Below are positions 9,014-18,184 of a stretch of 64,000 bases of DNA, piece by piece. The notes beneath the pieces are model-generated. The model did no database searches, was not told the origin of the DNA, and saw nothing but the letters and a program-made list of their open reading frames with translations. Both the position numbers and the translations under genes were made by a program. Positions within the stretch are counted from its first letter, which is position 1; the number at the start of each line of letters is the position of its first letter. The DNA is taken from the NCBI RefSeq assembly GCF_002119665.1, contig NZ_CP021111.1, positions 1,178,001 through 1,242,000 of the forward strand, given 5' to 3'. The DNA is from Bordetella genomosp. 13. Lineage in GTDB: Bacteria > Pseudomonadota > Gammaproteobacteria > Burkholderiales > Burkholderiaceae_B.

Positions 9014-10708
9014 TCAGGGATGCACGTCGCTGGCCGCGGTGTCGGCGGCGTCCAGCAGCAGCACGTAGCGGCGCATCAGCCATACCGCGCGTTCGAACAG
9101 CGCCGTGGCGGCGAACGCCGCCTGCTGCGCTTGCGGCGACAGGTCGGCGTTGTCGCGCAACAGGCGGCGCCGGATGCCGTCCATCAGTTCGGACCGGTCG
9201 TGCGTCAGCGCGCGCAGCAGCGCCAGGTCGTCCGGATGGGCGGACGCGGCGGCGTCGGCAAGGGTTTGCAGCATCATGTGCAAACCCTCGACCAGATTGC
9301 CGGTCAGCCGGTTGACCTCGCCGGCCTCGCTGCCGCCGCCCGCCACCGCGGTGTTGAGTTCGGCCAGCGTCTCCTGCATGGCCAGCAGCAGTTCGGTGCG
9401 GTCGCGCAGCACGATGGTGCGGTCCAGCACGGTGCGCGATCGGTTGCGGTCGGCCAGCTCGGTGATGAAGTGCTCGCACTGCTTCAGCACTTCGCGTTCG
9501 GCGGCATGGCGCACCGTCGGCGCCGGGCCGGGCTGCTGTACGTCTGCACGCAGCGTATCCAGGTAGCCGGGCAGCGTCGCCAACAGGCGTTGCTGCTCGA
9601 GATCCACCAGCAGCAGGGCGCTTTCCGGTTCGTCCAGCGCGTGGTCGTTCAGGTATTGCGGCTTGCCCAGCACTTCTTCCACCGACGGGGGCGCGGTGCG
9701 TTCGACGTGGCGGATGATGGGACCATTCAGCAGCCTCACGGACAGGTCCGACACGATCTGCAGAACGACATACACGGCCGCCAGCTGTGCCGAGGCAGAG
9801 AGGCCGAGCCCGCGGATCGCCGCGGTCAGCATGGGCCAGCCCGTGGACCATTCCACCGCGAACAGCAGCACGGTCATCGCCACGCCCAGTGCTTTCAGAA
9901 TGACCTGATAAGAAACCAGCTGCCGCGCGCTGCCGCTCAGCTTGCCGGCAAGCATCCGCGCCGACAGGCCCGAGCCTAGCCCGGCGCCCAGCACGATCAG
10001 CGCGCCGCTTTCGAAGGTGATCAGTCCGCCCGCCGCCATCGCCATGGTCAGCACACTGACGGTGGTGGATGATTGGGCGATCAGCGCCACGGCCGTGCCC
10101 ATGGCGAAGCTCAGCACGTAATAGTGCGAGGACAGCTCGAGGTACACGCGCAGGGTTTCCAGCTGCCTGAGCGGCGCCGTGCCCGATTTGATGAAGTCGA
10201 TGCCCAGGAACAGCAATCCCACGCCCAGCAGCGCGCCCACTACATGACGATAGCGGGCGGACTGGTCCAGGTGCAGGTAGTAAGCGAAGCCGGTCAGGCC
10301 CACCAGCACCAGCACCATCAGGTGCATGTTGATGGCTGCCACCAGCACGATCATCGAGGTGCCGAGATTGGCCCAGTTGATGACCGGAAAGGCGCGCCGC
10401 GTCTGCACCGCGCCCGCGCTGACCAGGGCCACCAGCACGAAAGTGACGGCGTTGACGCTCTGCATGATGGCGCCCGCCGACAGGCCGAATACCGCGATCG
10501 AACCGTGGCCGGACAGGGCCTTGGCGATCATCACGCGCATTTTGCGGCCGGCCAGTTGCTTGAGGTTGGAGCTGATCAGCCTGATTCCGATGAAGAACAG
10601 GCCCAGTCCCGCAAAGATTGGCGCAGCGATGTCCACTGAAACGTATCCGGCTGTAGGTATGGCAATAGCGCTACGCCGGGATGCGGGTGGCTGGCATGGC
10701 GCATCCAC
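9014..10708 (-). CDS. Na/Pi-cotransporter family protein with PhoU-like C-terminus
   Basis: The N-terminal half carries the two inverted repeats typical of the SLC34/NptA-YjbB family. The second repeat has the signature AQSSTTVSVL; in the first the equivalent stretch is IMQSVNAVTF, so one of the usual QSSS motifs is altered. About eight membrane helices span residues 25-330. The C-terminal ~230 residues are cytoplasmic and helical with the acidic/basic pattern of a PhoU-like domain. The family moves phosphate with sodium, or effluxes it. The start is uncertain: 10708 gives 564 residues, while a GTG at 10636 would place the first helix directly at the N-terminus. It lies alone between two unrelated genes. 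Confidence 0.85.
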   Translation of the reverse strand: MDAPCQPPASRRSAIAIPTAGYVSVDIAAPIFAGLGLFFIGIRLISSNLKQLAGRKMRVMIAKALSGHGSIAVFGLSAGAIMQSVNAVTFVLVALVSAGAVQTRRAFPVINWANLGTSMIVLVAAINMHLMVLVLVGLTGFAYYLHLDQSARYRHVVGALLGVGLLFLGIDFIKSGTAPLRQLETLRVYLELSSHYYVLSFAMGTAVALIAQSSTTVSVLTMAMAAGGLITFESGALIVLGAGLGSGLSARMLAGKLSGSARQLVSYQVILKALGVAMTVLLFAVEWSTGWPMLTAAIRGLGLSASAQLAAVYVVLQIVSDLSVRLLNGPIIRHVERTAPPSVEEVLGKPQYLNDHALDEPESALLLVDLEQQRLLATLPGYLDTLRADVQQPGPAPTVRHAAEREVLKQCEHFITELADRNRSRTVLDRTIVLRDRTELLLAMQETLAELNTAVAGGGSEAGEVNRLTGNLVEGLHMMLQTLADAAASAHPDDLALLRALTHDRSELMDGIRRRLLRDNADLSPQAQQAAFAATALFERAVWLMRRYVLLLDAADTAASDVHP

Positions 10709-10840
10709 CGGATGCGCGCGGCGTACGGCTAAAGGCAGGTCCGGATTGTATGGGACTGCAATGACGTGAAATATGACGTTTTTGTGATTCGAACGGGCAG
10801 CGCGCGGTCCCGCACGCCATGCTGCCCGTCCATGGCGACG

Positions 10841-11923
10841 TCAGGCTAGCAGTCCGCGCAGCGTGGCCTTCAGTTCGTCGTCCAGCTTGCGCACCAGGTC
10901 GGCCGCCGGCAGCGCGCGCGACAACGGGGCCGCCTGGCCGGCCCATTGCGCGGCATAGGCCGTGCTGCCCTGGGCCTTGGCCGCCGCATGCAGGCTCTTG
11001 CCGGCGTCGTAGGCGATGGGATAGTCGGGCGCGGGGGGCGCGTCCGCGGCTACGCCCAGCGCCGTCAGTCGATTGGACAGGCCGCGGGCCGTGCGCCCCG
11101 AAATGGCGCGCGTGAAGGTGGTGGGCGGGATGTCGTCGGACAGCAGCGCCTGCTTGTAGGCCGGGTCGGCGGAAGACTCCGGGCAGGGCACGAACGCGGT
11201 GCCCAGCTGCGCGGCCTGCGCGCCCAGGGCGAGCGCGGCCGCGATGCCGGCGCCGTCCATGATGCCGCCCGCGGCGATAACCGGCAGGTCGAAGCGCGTG
11301 GCCAGCAGCCGCACCAGCGCCAGCGTGCCGAGCTGCTCGTCCGGGCCGTCCTGATCGAACACGCCGCGGTGGCCGCCCGCCTCGATGCCCTGCGCCACGA
11401 TGGCGTCGATGCCCGCGTCGGCTATCTGTCGCGCCTCCTCCACGCTGGTGGCCGTGGCCAGCAGATAGATGCCCGCCTCGCGCAGTGCGCGGATGCGATC
11501 GGCGTCCGGCAGCCCGAAATGGAGGCTCAGCACCGCCGGCCGTGTGCTCAGCACGACTTCGAGCATGGCGTCGTCGGTCATGAAGGTGCCGTAGATCTCG
11601 CGCAGCCGGGCGGGCGGCGCAGCGCCGAACCGCGCGTATTCCGGCGCCAGATAATCGAGCCAGCGCTGCTCGCGCGCCGCGTCGGCCACCGCCGGCGCAT
11701 GGCAGAACACATTCACATTGAAAGGCCGGTCCGTGAGCGCGCGCGTCTGTTCGATGGCCTGGCGCGCGCCGGCGGCGTCCATGGCGCCCACGCTCAGCGA
11801 TCCCAACGCGCCAGCGTTGGATACGGCGGCCACCATGGCCGGCGTACTGATGTTGGCCATGGGGCCTTGGATGATGGGCGTGGACAGCGACAGCCTGGCG
11901 GTGAAGGAAGTGCGGGATGTCAT
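10841..11923 (-). CDS. Nitronate monooxygenase (2-nitropropane dioxygenase family)
   Basis: FMN-dependent TIM-barrel enzyme that oxidises alkyl nitronates, such as the plant toxin propionate-3-nitronate. The ATG at 11923 has AGGAG seven bases upstream, giving 360 residues. Family features: N-terminal TPIIQGPMANISTPAMVAAVSNAGALGSL, FNVNVFCH, the IEAGGHRG flavin-binding stretch (GIEAGGHRGVF), VIAAGGIMDG and the GAQAAQLGTAFV phosphate loop. The proposed catalytic histidine of class I enzymes is present in the AGGHRG box. It is downstream of, and on the same strand as, a LysR gene with only 74 bp between, so that regulator may control it. Confidence 0.9.
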   Translation of the reverse strand: MTSRTSFTARLSLSTPIIQGPMANISTPAMVAAVSNAGALGSLSVGAMDAAGARQAIEQTRALTDRPFNVNVFCHAPAVADAAREQRWLDYLAPEYARFGAAPPARLREIYGTFMTDDAMLEVVLSTRPAVLSLHFGLPDADRIRALREAGIYLLATATSVEEARQIADAGIDAIVAQGIEAGGHRGVFDQDGPDEQLGTLALVRLLATRFDLPVIAAGGIMDGAGIAAALALGAQAAQLGTAFVPCPESSADPAYKQALLSDDIPPTTFTRAISGRTARGLSNRLTALGVAADAPPAPDYPIAYDAGKSLHAAAKAQGSTAYAAQWAGQAAPLSRALPAADLVRKLDDELKATLRGLLA

Positions 11924-11997
11924 GACGGGCTCCTGGGTAATGGGCGGACGGGATGGATTGCCGATGCGCCTTCGTGCTGTCGCACCGGGGTATGCAT

Positions 11998-12912
11998 TCA
12001 AATCACCGGCGGCGGGCGGACTTGTGCGTCCTGCCGCCGGACTTCTTCGAGCAGGGCTCGGCAGGCTGCGGTGTCGTAGCCCGCGCGCTGGACGAAGAAG
12101 ATGTGCGCATCGCGCAGGAACACGGTACGCATCGCGGCGGCGTCCGGGTGCAGGTCGAGCACCGATTGCGGCAGCACCGCCACCGCCGTGCCCGCCATCA
12201 CGCACGCCAGGATGGCGTGGTACGAATTCACCTCCACCACGTTCCAGCGCGGCAGTCCCGTGCCTTCCTGGCCCAGCCAGTCCTCGGCGCACTGGCGATA
12301 CGTGCAGCCCCGCGCGAATCCGGCCAGGCTGCGCACCTGTATGTCGGATGGCGCGCGTACCTTGGGATGCCCGGGAGGCAGCACGAGCATCAGTTTCTCG
12401 GAGAACAGATACGTGCCGCGCAGGCCGGGCGCCAGCAGCGCCATGTCGGCGGTGCTGGCCGGGCCGGCGTCCGGATGGGCCACGATCGCGCAGTCCAGGC
12501 GATGCTCCGCCACCGCGTCGGCCATCAGTTGCGTGGTGCCCGTGCGGATCTCCACGTTCACCTCGGGCCAGTTGGCATGGAAGCGCGCCAGGGGACGCGG
12601 CAGGCGGCTGGCGGCGGTGCTCTCCATCGAACCGACCCGCAGCCGGCCGCTGGGCTGCTCGGACTGCATGGATTGACGGGCCTCTTCGGCCAGGGCCAGG
12701 ATGCGCTCGGCGTAGTCGAGGAAGCGCTGGCCCTGCGGCGTCAGGGTCATGCGCCGGCCGTCGCGCAGGAACAGCGCCACGCCCAGGTCGTCCTCGAGCT
12801 GCTTCAGCCTTGTGGTGACGTTGGATTGCACACGGTCCAGCAGCTGCGCGGCGCGCGTGACGCTTTGTTCGCGCGCCACCGCGCGGAAAATTTCCAGTTC
12901 TGCAAGTTCCAT
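11998..12912 (-). CDS. LysR-family transcriptional regulator
   Basis: Starting at the ATG at 12912 (MELAELEIFRAVAREQSVTR) this gives 304 residues, the usual LysR length. The winged helix-turn-helix occupies about residues 3-62 (AAQLLDRVQSNVTTRLKQLE); the rest is a periplasmic-binding-like effector domain. It sits between a nitronate monooxygenase and an MFS gene on the same strand, only 11 bp after the latter, so it is probably in an operon with the transporter rather than divergent from its target as is more common. The inducer is unknown. Confidence 0.9.
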   Translation of the reverse strand: MELAELEIFRAVAREQSVTRAAQLLDRVQSNVTTRLKQLEDDLGVALFLRDGRRMTLTPQGQRFLDYAERILALAEEARQSMQSEQPSGRLRVGSMESTAASRLPRPLARFHANWPEVNVEIRTGTTQLMADAVAEHRLDCAIVAHPDAGPASTADMALLAPGLRGTYLFSEKLMLVLPPGHPKVRAPSDIQVRSLAGFARGCTYRQCAEDWLGQEGTGLPRWNVVEVNSYHAILACVMAGTAVAVLPQSVLDLHPDAAAMRTVFLRDAHIFFVQRAGYDTAACRALLEEVRRQDAQVRPPPVI

Positions 12913-12923
12913 GGGGTGTCGGC

Positions 12924-14135
12924 TCAGGAATCTATGGTCGGGGCGCACGCGCCGGCAATGGCGCCGCGCTCGATGCGGGCGCCGTCAGGCCACAGGCATA
13001 CGGCCGCTCCCAGGAGGAGGGCGGCGCAGGCTGCCGCCAACGGCAGGTCGAAGCCGTAGCCGAAGCGGTACAGCCAGTCCGAGGCCAGCGGCCCGGCGAT
13101 CTGACCCACGCCGTACGCGGCCGTGATCGCGGCCAGGATGTTGAAGGGAACCCGCGCCGCGACCTGTCGCGCCGCCGGCATGGCGATGGTGACCGTGCCC
13201 GTGAAGGTGCCGCCCACCAGCAGCGCGCTGGCCAGGTAGGCCGGCAGGCTGTGGCTGAGCGCGGGCAGGATGACGCCGAGCGCCTGCAACAGCAGGTTCA
13301 GCATCATGGCGCGGCGGCTGCCCAGGCGCCGGTTCAGGCCATGCCACCAGAAACACGCCGGGATGGCGCCCAGCCCGAAGGCCGCCCACAGATGGACCGG
13401 ATCGATGTCCGTGAGCGCATCGCGCACGAACAGGGGCAGATACGTTGCCGTGATGATGTAGCCGAAGCCCGCCAGGCCATAGCTGAGGATCAGCGGCCAC
13501 GGGCCCAGGTCGCGACGTTTCTGGCTCGGCGATGCCTGCCGGGCCGGTGGCGCGGCAGGCCTGATGCCCGGGGCGGCGAGCGTGCGCCACAACGCCAGGC
13601 AGATCAGGCCGGCCGCGATGGCCTGGATGCCCCACAGCGCGCCGCTGCCCAGTCCGGCGACATTGCCGGCCGCAATGAGTTCGGCGGACAACACGATGCC
13701 CACGCCGACTCCCGCAAACAGGATCGCGGCGCCATCGGGCCGCCCCATCACCTGGAACAGCCAGGCCGCGGCGGCCACCATGGCCATCGCGCTGGCCACG
13801 CCGGCCGCGAAGCGCAGCGCATACAGCAGGAGTTCCGGCAGGGGCAGGGCCATGGCGGCAAGCACGATCACCGTGCCCGCGAGACCCATCCGGCAAAGCC
13901 GGGCGGCGGATGCCGCGCGCATGCGCGCCAGGGCCAACGCGCCCGCCAGGTAGCCGGCGTAGTTGGCGGAGGCAGCCAGCGAGCCGCTGGACAGATGCAG
14001 CAAGCCGTCGCGCACCATCAGCGGATACATGCCCGTGTAGGCGAACCGGCCGAAGCCCATGGCCACGGCGAGGATGGCCCCTGCCGCCAGCGCGGCGGCG
14101 ACGGGACGTGCGGACGTGGCGGAAGAGGCTGGCAT
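12924..14135 (-). CDS. YbfB/YjiJ-type MFS transporter
   Basis: A 403-residue membrane protein with twelve predicted helices. The N-terminal GFGRFAYTGMYPLMVRDGL matches the start of the YbfB/YjiJ family, whose members often pair with LysR genes. Helices cover almost the whole length, with one central cytoplasmic loop (RPAAPPARQASPSQKRRDLG). Substrate unknown. Upstream lies an AT-rich palindrome (14194-14241) that may carry its promoter or operator; downstream by 11 bp is the LysR gene. Confidence 0.85.
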   Translation of the reverse strand: MPASSATSARPVAAALAAGAILAVAMGFGRFAYTGMYPLMVRDGLLHLSSGSLAASANYAGYLAGALALARMRAASAARLCRMGLAGTVIVLAAMALPLPELLLYALRFAAGVASAMAMVAAAAWLFQVMGRPDGAAILFAGVGVGIVLSAELIAAGNVAGLGSGALWGIQAIAAGLICLALWRTLAAPGIRPAAPPARQASPSQKRRDLGPWPLILSYGLAGFGYIITATYLPLFVRDALTDIDPVHLWAAFGLGAIPACFWWHGLNRRLGSRRAMMLNLLLQALGVILPALSHSLPAYLASALLVGGTFTGTVTIAMPAARQVAARVPFNILAAITAAYGVGQIAGPLASDWLYRFGYGFDLPLAAACAALLLGAAVCLWPDGARIERGAIAGACAPTIDS

Positions 14136-14193
14136 GGCGGACTCGCAGGGAAGCCGGCGCGGGTGCTACGGCATGCCAGTCAGCATACTTTTT

Positions 14194-14241
14194 AATCTCA
14201 AAAAAAGATAGAACCAGATTTTTGAATCTTTTTTAGAGATT
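14194..14241. repeat. AT-rich inverted repeat between the GntR and MFS genes
   Basis: Two 16-nt arms (AATCTCAAAAAAAGAT at 14194-14209 and ATCTTTTTTAGAGATT at 14226-14241) are complementary except for one position and flank a 16-nt loop. The base composition stands out in this GC-rich window. On the minus strand it lies 26 bp after the GntR stop and 58 bp before the MFS start, so it could be a terminator, a promoter/operator, or both. Confidence 0.7.
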
Positions 14242-14267
14242 TTTCGCGCGGAAGTCTCTGCGACGTA

Positions 14268-14927
14268 TCAGTCCACGGCCATGGCCTCTATCGCTATCCG
14301 CACGCGCCGCACGTGTTCCCTGCCTGCCTCCCGCGCGCCTTCGACATCCCCCGCCAGCACGGCCGCGCCGATGCGCCGGTAATCCGCGAGCCGCAGTTCG
14401 CGCAATCCGGGCAACCGGAAGCAGGCATGCACCACATGCATCTGGATGGCGGGAAACAGCCGCTTCAGTTCGTGATTGGCGGCGATCTCGAGCAGCGCGC
14501 GGTAGAAGTGGCGGCGCGCGGCGAGAAAGGCCTGGCGCCGGGGCGAGGCAATGGCGGCCTCGAGTTCATCCAGCGCCGCACGCAGGGCGGGCGTGTGGGG
14601 CGACCCGCAAGCGCATGCCGCCGCTCGGGCGGACAGCAAGCCGGTCATGAATTCCGCGATCTCCAGCACATCCTGCGCCTGCGCGAGCGTCAGCGCGCGG
14701 ATGGCCGCGCCGCGGTTGCGGCTCAGCTCGATGATGCCGTCGGCCGCCAGCTTCTGCAGCGCTTCGCGGACGCTGTTGCGGCCCACGCCGAATTGCGTGG
14801 CCAGATCCGCCTCGACCAGCCGCTGGCCGGGCAGGAACGCCTGCGATTCGAGGCCTTGCACGATGCCGGCGATCACGGCGCCGGAAGCGCTGGCGATGGG
14901 GACATCGGACGTAGCAGGCGCTGCCAT
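14268..14927 (-). CDS. GntR-family regulator, FCD subgroup
   Basis: 219 residues: an N-terminal winged helix (about 15-80, LVEADLATQFGVGRNSVREALQKLAADGIIEL) and a helical FCD effector domain (about 90-215), which in this subgroup binds small organic acids often through a metal site. Divergent from the SDR-acyl-CoA dehydrogenase-kinase operon, with a 76-bp shared intergenic region that contains two adjacent TTGT-N3/5-ACAA sites. It is most likely the local repressor of that operon, relieved by a pathway intermediate. Confidence 0.9.
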   Translation of the reverse strand: MAAPATSDVPIASASGAVIAGIVQGLESQAFLPGQRLVEADLATQFGVGRNSVREALQKLAADGIIELSRNRGAAIRALTLAQAQDVLEIAEFMTGLLSARAAACACGSPHTPALRAALDELEAAIASPRRQAFLAARRHFYRALLEIAANHELKRLFPAIQMHVVHACFRLPGLRELRLADYRRIGAAVLAGDVEGAREAGREHVRRVRIAIEAMAVD

Positions 14928-14946
14928 GGGAACTTCCCTTTATTGT

Positions 14947-14970
14947 TTGTGGTACACAATTGTCCTACAA
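14947..14970. promoter_or_regulatory. Tandem palindromes, probable GntR/FCD operators
   Basis: Two immediately adjacent dyads: TTGTGGTACACAA (14947-14959, arms TTGTG/CACAA) and TTGTCCTACAA (14960-14970). Both fit the TTGT...ACAA pattern used by FCD-type GntR proteins. They lie between the divergent starts at 14927 and 15004, where a bound repressor could block both promoters. Confidence 0.65.
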
Positions 14971-15003
14971 TTTTCGAATCAAAAAAATGTTCGGAGACAA
15001 CAG

Positions 15004-15756
15004 ATGGGCACAACCTTGCAATTGGCAGGCCGGCGGGCGCTGATCACCGGCGCTTCCAGCGGACTGGGCGCGCACTTCGCCGGTGTGCTGGCCGCGCACG
15101 GCGCCGAGGTCGTGCTGGCGGCGCGCCGCACCGATGCGCTGCAACACGTCGCCGATGCCGTCCGGGCGGCCGGCGGCGTCGCGCACTGCATCGCGCTGGA
15201 CGTCACCGACGCGGCTTCGCGCGACACCCTGTCCGAGCGCGCCGGCGGCATCGACATCCTGGTCAACAATGCCGGCATCGTGCGCCAGGCCCCCGCGATG
15301 GAACAAGCCGAGGCCGACTGGGACTGCGTGCTCGACACCAACCTGAAGGGCATGTTCTTCGTGGCGCAGGCGCTGCTTCCCGGCATGCAGGCGCGCGGCG
15401 GCGGCAGCATCATCAACGTGGCGTCCATCCTGGGCCTGCGCCAGGGCGGCGGCGTGCTGCCCTATGCGGTGTCCAAGGCCGGCGTCATCCAGCTGACCAA
15501 GTCGCTCGCGCTCGAATGGGCGCGGCACGGCGTGCGCGTCAATGCGCTGGCGCCCGGCTACTTCGACACCGAACTGAATCGCGATTTCTGGCAGTCGCCG
15601 GCAGGCGAGGCCCTGGTCAAGCGCATTCCCCAGCGCCGGCTGGGGCAGCTGCCCGATCTGGACGGCCCCCTGCTGCTGCTGGCCTCCGACGCCTCGCGCT
15701 ACATGACGGGCTCGGTCCTGGTCGTCGACGGCGGCCATCTGGTCAGCAGCCTGTAG
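15004..15756 (+). CDS. Short-chain dehydrogenase/reductase
   Basis: 250-residue classical SDR. The cofactor loop TGASSGLG (15-22), NNAG (88-91), N113, and the catalytic S141-Y154-K158 (PYAVSKAG) are all present, and the C-terminal VDGGH is typical. The family oxidises or reduces secondary alcohols/ketones with NAD(P). ATG at 15004 has a GGAG eight bases upstream. First gene of an operon with acyl-CoA dehydrogenase (30-bp gap) and an APH-fold kinase, so the substrate is probably a hydroxy- or keto-acyl-CoA; the exact compound cannot be read from the sequence. Confidence 0.9.
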   Translation: MGTTLQLAGRRALITGASSGLGAHFAGVLAAHGAEVVLAARRTDALQHVADAVRAAGGVAHCIALDVTDAASRDTLSERAGGIDILVNNAGIVRQAPAMEQAEADWDCVLDTNLKGMFFVAQALLPGMQARGGGSIINVASILGLRQGGGVLPYAVSKAGVIQLTKSLALEWARHGVRVNALAPGYFDTELNRDFWQSPAGEALVKRIPQRRLGQLPDLDGPLLLLASDASRYMTGSVLVVDGGHLVSSL

Positions 15757-15786
15757 CGCCGTCCGCAACGCATACAAGGAATTTCC

Positions 15787-16989
15787 ATGCACGCATCCGC
15801 AGCTTCGACCCGCAGCCTCGATATCGCCCGTCGCGTCGAGGACTTCGTCCGCAAGGTGGTGATTCCGTACGAACAGGATCCGCGCTGGGGCCATCACGGG
15901 CCGGACGCCTCGCTGGTGCGCGAACTGCGCGACAAGGCCCGCGAGGCCGGCGTGATGACGCCGCACATCCTGGACGACGGCAGCCACCTCACGCAGCGCG
16001 AGACCGCCACGGTGCTCAAGCCCTCGGGGCTGTCGCCGCTCGGGCCGGTGGCCGTCAATACCGGCGCGCCCGACGAAGGCAACATGTTCCTGCTCGGCCG
16101 CATCGGCACGCCGGCGCAGCGCGAGCGCTTCCTGGCGCCGCTGGTGTCCGGCCAGGCGCGTTCGGCATTCTTCATGACCGAGCCGGCGGCCGAAGGTGGA
16201 GCGGGATCCGATCCCTCCATGCTGCGCACCCGCGCGCGCCGCGACGGCGACGACTGGATCATCGATGGCCGCAAGGCTTTCATCACGGGCGCGGAGGGCG
16301 CATCCGTAGGCATCGTCATGGCGCGCACCTCGGACGCCGAACGCGGCGGTGCCACCATGTTCCTGGTCGACCTGCCGCATCCCGCGATCCGCGTCGAGCG
16401 CGTGCTGGACACCATCGATGGCTCCATGCCGGGCGGCCATGCCGTCATCGCCATCGACGGGTTGCGCGTGCCCGGGGATCAGGTGCTGGGCGAAGTGGAC
16501 GAAGGCTTCCGCTATGCGCAGATCCGGCTGTCGCCCGCGCGCCTGTCGCACTGCATGCGCTGGCATGGCGCCGCCACGCGCGCGCAGGAGATCGCGGTGG
16601 CGTATGCCACCGTGCGCAAGGCCTTCGGCAAGCTGCTGATAGACCACGAGGGCGTGGGCTTCATGCTGGCCGAGAACCAGATCGCGCTGCGCCAGGCCGA
16701 ACTGATGATCGACTGGTGCGCCGACGCGCTGGACGCCGGTTCGCTGGCCGGCCTGGAAAGCTCGATGGCCAAGGCCGCCGTATCCGAGGGCTTGTTCGGC
16801 GTGGTGGACCGCTGCGTGCAGGTAATGGGCGGCACGGGGGTGTCCGGCGATACCGTGGTCGAACAGATCTTTCGCGAGCTGCGCGCCTTCCGCATCTACG
16901 ATGGGCCGACCGAAGTGCACAAGTGGTCCATCGCCAAGCACATCAAGCGCACGGCGTTGGCGCAGACCTTGACGGAGACGGGCCGATGA
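15787..16989 (+). CDS. Acyl-CoA dehydrogenase
   Basis: 400 residues with the family order: N-terminal helical domain, FFMTEPAAEGGAGSDPS substrate/FAD segment, beta domain (DDWIIDGRKAFITGAEGA), and the C-terminal helical bundle with QVMGGTGVSGDTVVEQIFRELRAFRIYDGPTEVHK. FAD-dependent alpha,beta-dehydrogenase of a CoA thioester. No clear catalytic glutamate can be fixed by eye. It overlaps the following kinase gene by an ATGA and resembles the dehydrogenase half of the ACAD10/11 family, in which an acyl-CoA dehydrogenase works with an APH-fold kinase. Confidence 0.92.
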   Translation: MHASAASTRSLDIARRVEDFVRKVVIPYEQDPRWGHHGPDASLVRELRDKAREAGVMTPHILDDGSHLTQRETATVLKPSGLSPLGPVAVNTGAPDEGNMFLLGRIGTPAQRERFLAPLVSGQARSAFFMTEPAAEGGAGSDPSMLRTRARRDGDDWIIDGRKAFITGAEGASVGIVMARTSDAERGGATMFLVDLPHPAIRVERVLDTIDGSMPGGHAVIAIDGLRVPGDQVLGEVDEGFRYAQIRLSPARLSHCMRWHGAATRAQEIAVAYATVRKAFGKLLIDHEGVGFMLAENQIALRQAELMIDWCADALDAGSLAGLESSMAKAAVSEGLFGVVDRCVQVMGGTGVSGDTVVEQIFRELRAFRIYDGPTEVHKWSIAKHIKRTALAQTLTETGR

Positions 16990-18041
16990 GCGGCGCCACC
17001 ATGCCCGTGCGAGAAGCCCATCGCTTCGACGAGGCGCGCCTGCACGAATGGATGACGCGCCACGTGGACGGATATGCGGGGCCGCTTGCCGTGGAGCAAT
17101 TCAGCGGAGGCCAGTCCAATCCCACCTATCGATTGTGCACGCCGACCCGCGCCTATGTGCTGCGCCGCAAGCCGCCGGGACAGCTGCTCAAGGGCGCGCA
17201 CGCGGTCGAGCGCGAGGCCCGCGTGATGGCGGCGCTGGCCGGCGCCGGTTTTCCCGTGCCGCGGGTGCATGGCCTGTGTACCGACGACGGGGTCATCGGC
17301 AGCTGGTTCTTCGTGATGGACATGGTGGAGGGCCGTATCTTCTGGGACGCCAGTTTTTCCGAGGTGCCGCGCGGCGAGCGGGCCGCGCACCTGGACGCCA
17401 TGAACGCCACGCTGGCCGCGCTGCACCGTATCGATCCGGTGGCGGCGGGCCTGGAAGACTACGGACGCAGCGGCCAGTACGTGGCGCGCCAGGTGGCGCG
17501 CTGGTCCGGTCAATATCTGCAGGACGACGCGGCGGGACGCAATCCCGACATGGACCGGCTGGTGCAGTGGCTGCCCGAGCACATTCCGCCCGTGGACGAA
17601 ACGGCCATCGTGCACGGCGACTTCCGCGCCGACAACATGATCTTCCATCCCACCGAGCCGCGTGTCGTGGCGGTGCTCGACTGGGAACTGTCCACGCTGG
17701 GCCATCCTCTGTCCGATTTCGCCTATCACGCGATGATGTACCGCATGCCCTCCGACATCCTCGGAGGCATCGGCAGCGTGGACCTGAAGGCCGCGGGCCT
17801 GCCCGGCGAGGCCGAGTACGTAGCGGCATACTGCCGACGCACCGGCCGCGACGGCATTCCCGACCTGGACTACTACGTGGCCTTCAACATGTTCCGCTTC
17901 GCGGCCATTCTGCACGGCATCCGCGGCCGCGTGGCGCGCGGCACCGCGGCCAGCGCCGATGCGCGCGAGATGGCGGCGAAGGTCGAGCGCGTGGCCGAGC
18001 TGGCCTGGCGCCAGGCGCAGGCGGCGGGGGCGCGCGGGTAG
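16986..18041 (+). CDS. APH-fold phosphotransferase partner of acyl-CoA dehydrogenase
   Basis: 351 residues of the aminoglycoside-phosphotransferase/ACAD10 kinase type. The GGQSNPTYRL loop, the catalytic HGDFRADNMIFH and the metal-binding DWELSTLGHPLSDFAY are intact. Its ATG overlaps the dehydrogenase stop, so they are translationally coupled. In ACAD10/11 and in the levulinate (lva) pathway of Pseudomonas, this kinase phosphorylates a 4-hydroxyacyl-CoA so that the dehydrogenase partner can convert it for beta-oxidation. A similar role here is inference; the alternative of a drug-resistance kinase is not supported by the context. Confidence 0.88.
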   Translation: MSGATMPVREAHRFDEARLHEWMTRHVDGYAGPLAVEQFSGGQSNPTYRLCTPTRAYVLRRKPPGQLLKGAHAVEREARVMAALAGAGFPVPRVHGLCTDDGVIGSWFFVMDMVEGRIFWDASFSEVPRGERAAHLDAMNATLAALHRIDPVAAGLEDYGRSGQYVARQVARWSGQYLQDDAAGRNPDMDRLVQWLPEHIPPVDETAIVHGDFRADNMIFHPTEPRVVAVLDWELSTLGHPLSDFAYHAMMYRMPSDILGGIGSVDLKAAGLPGEAEYVAAYCRRTGRDGIPDLDYYVAFNMFRFAAILHGIRGRVARGTAASADAREMAAKVERVAELAWRQAQAAGARG

Positions 18042-18184
18042 GGCGGCGATTCGCGGTGTTTGCTGGCAGTCGGCGGGACATGGGCCGGCAGTGATGTACT
18101 GAGCCTTCAGTATGTTCCGATCTGGCGCGGCTCGGGGCGCGTGTCTACATTGCCGGTTTCCGCGTTCACGCCCGAAACCGCTCG

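Noticed and set aside
14313..18041. One 1242-residue frame across the GntR gene and the SDR operon
   Set aside because: It fuses antisense of GntR with out-of-frame SDR and dehydrogenase DNA before reaching the real kinase, which starts at 16986 with an ATGA overlap.
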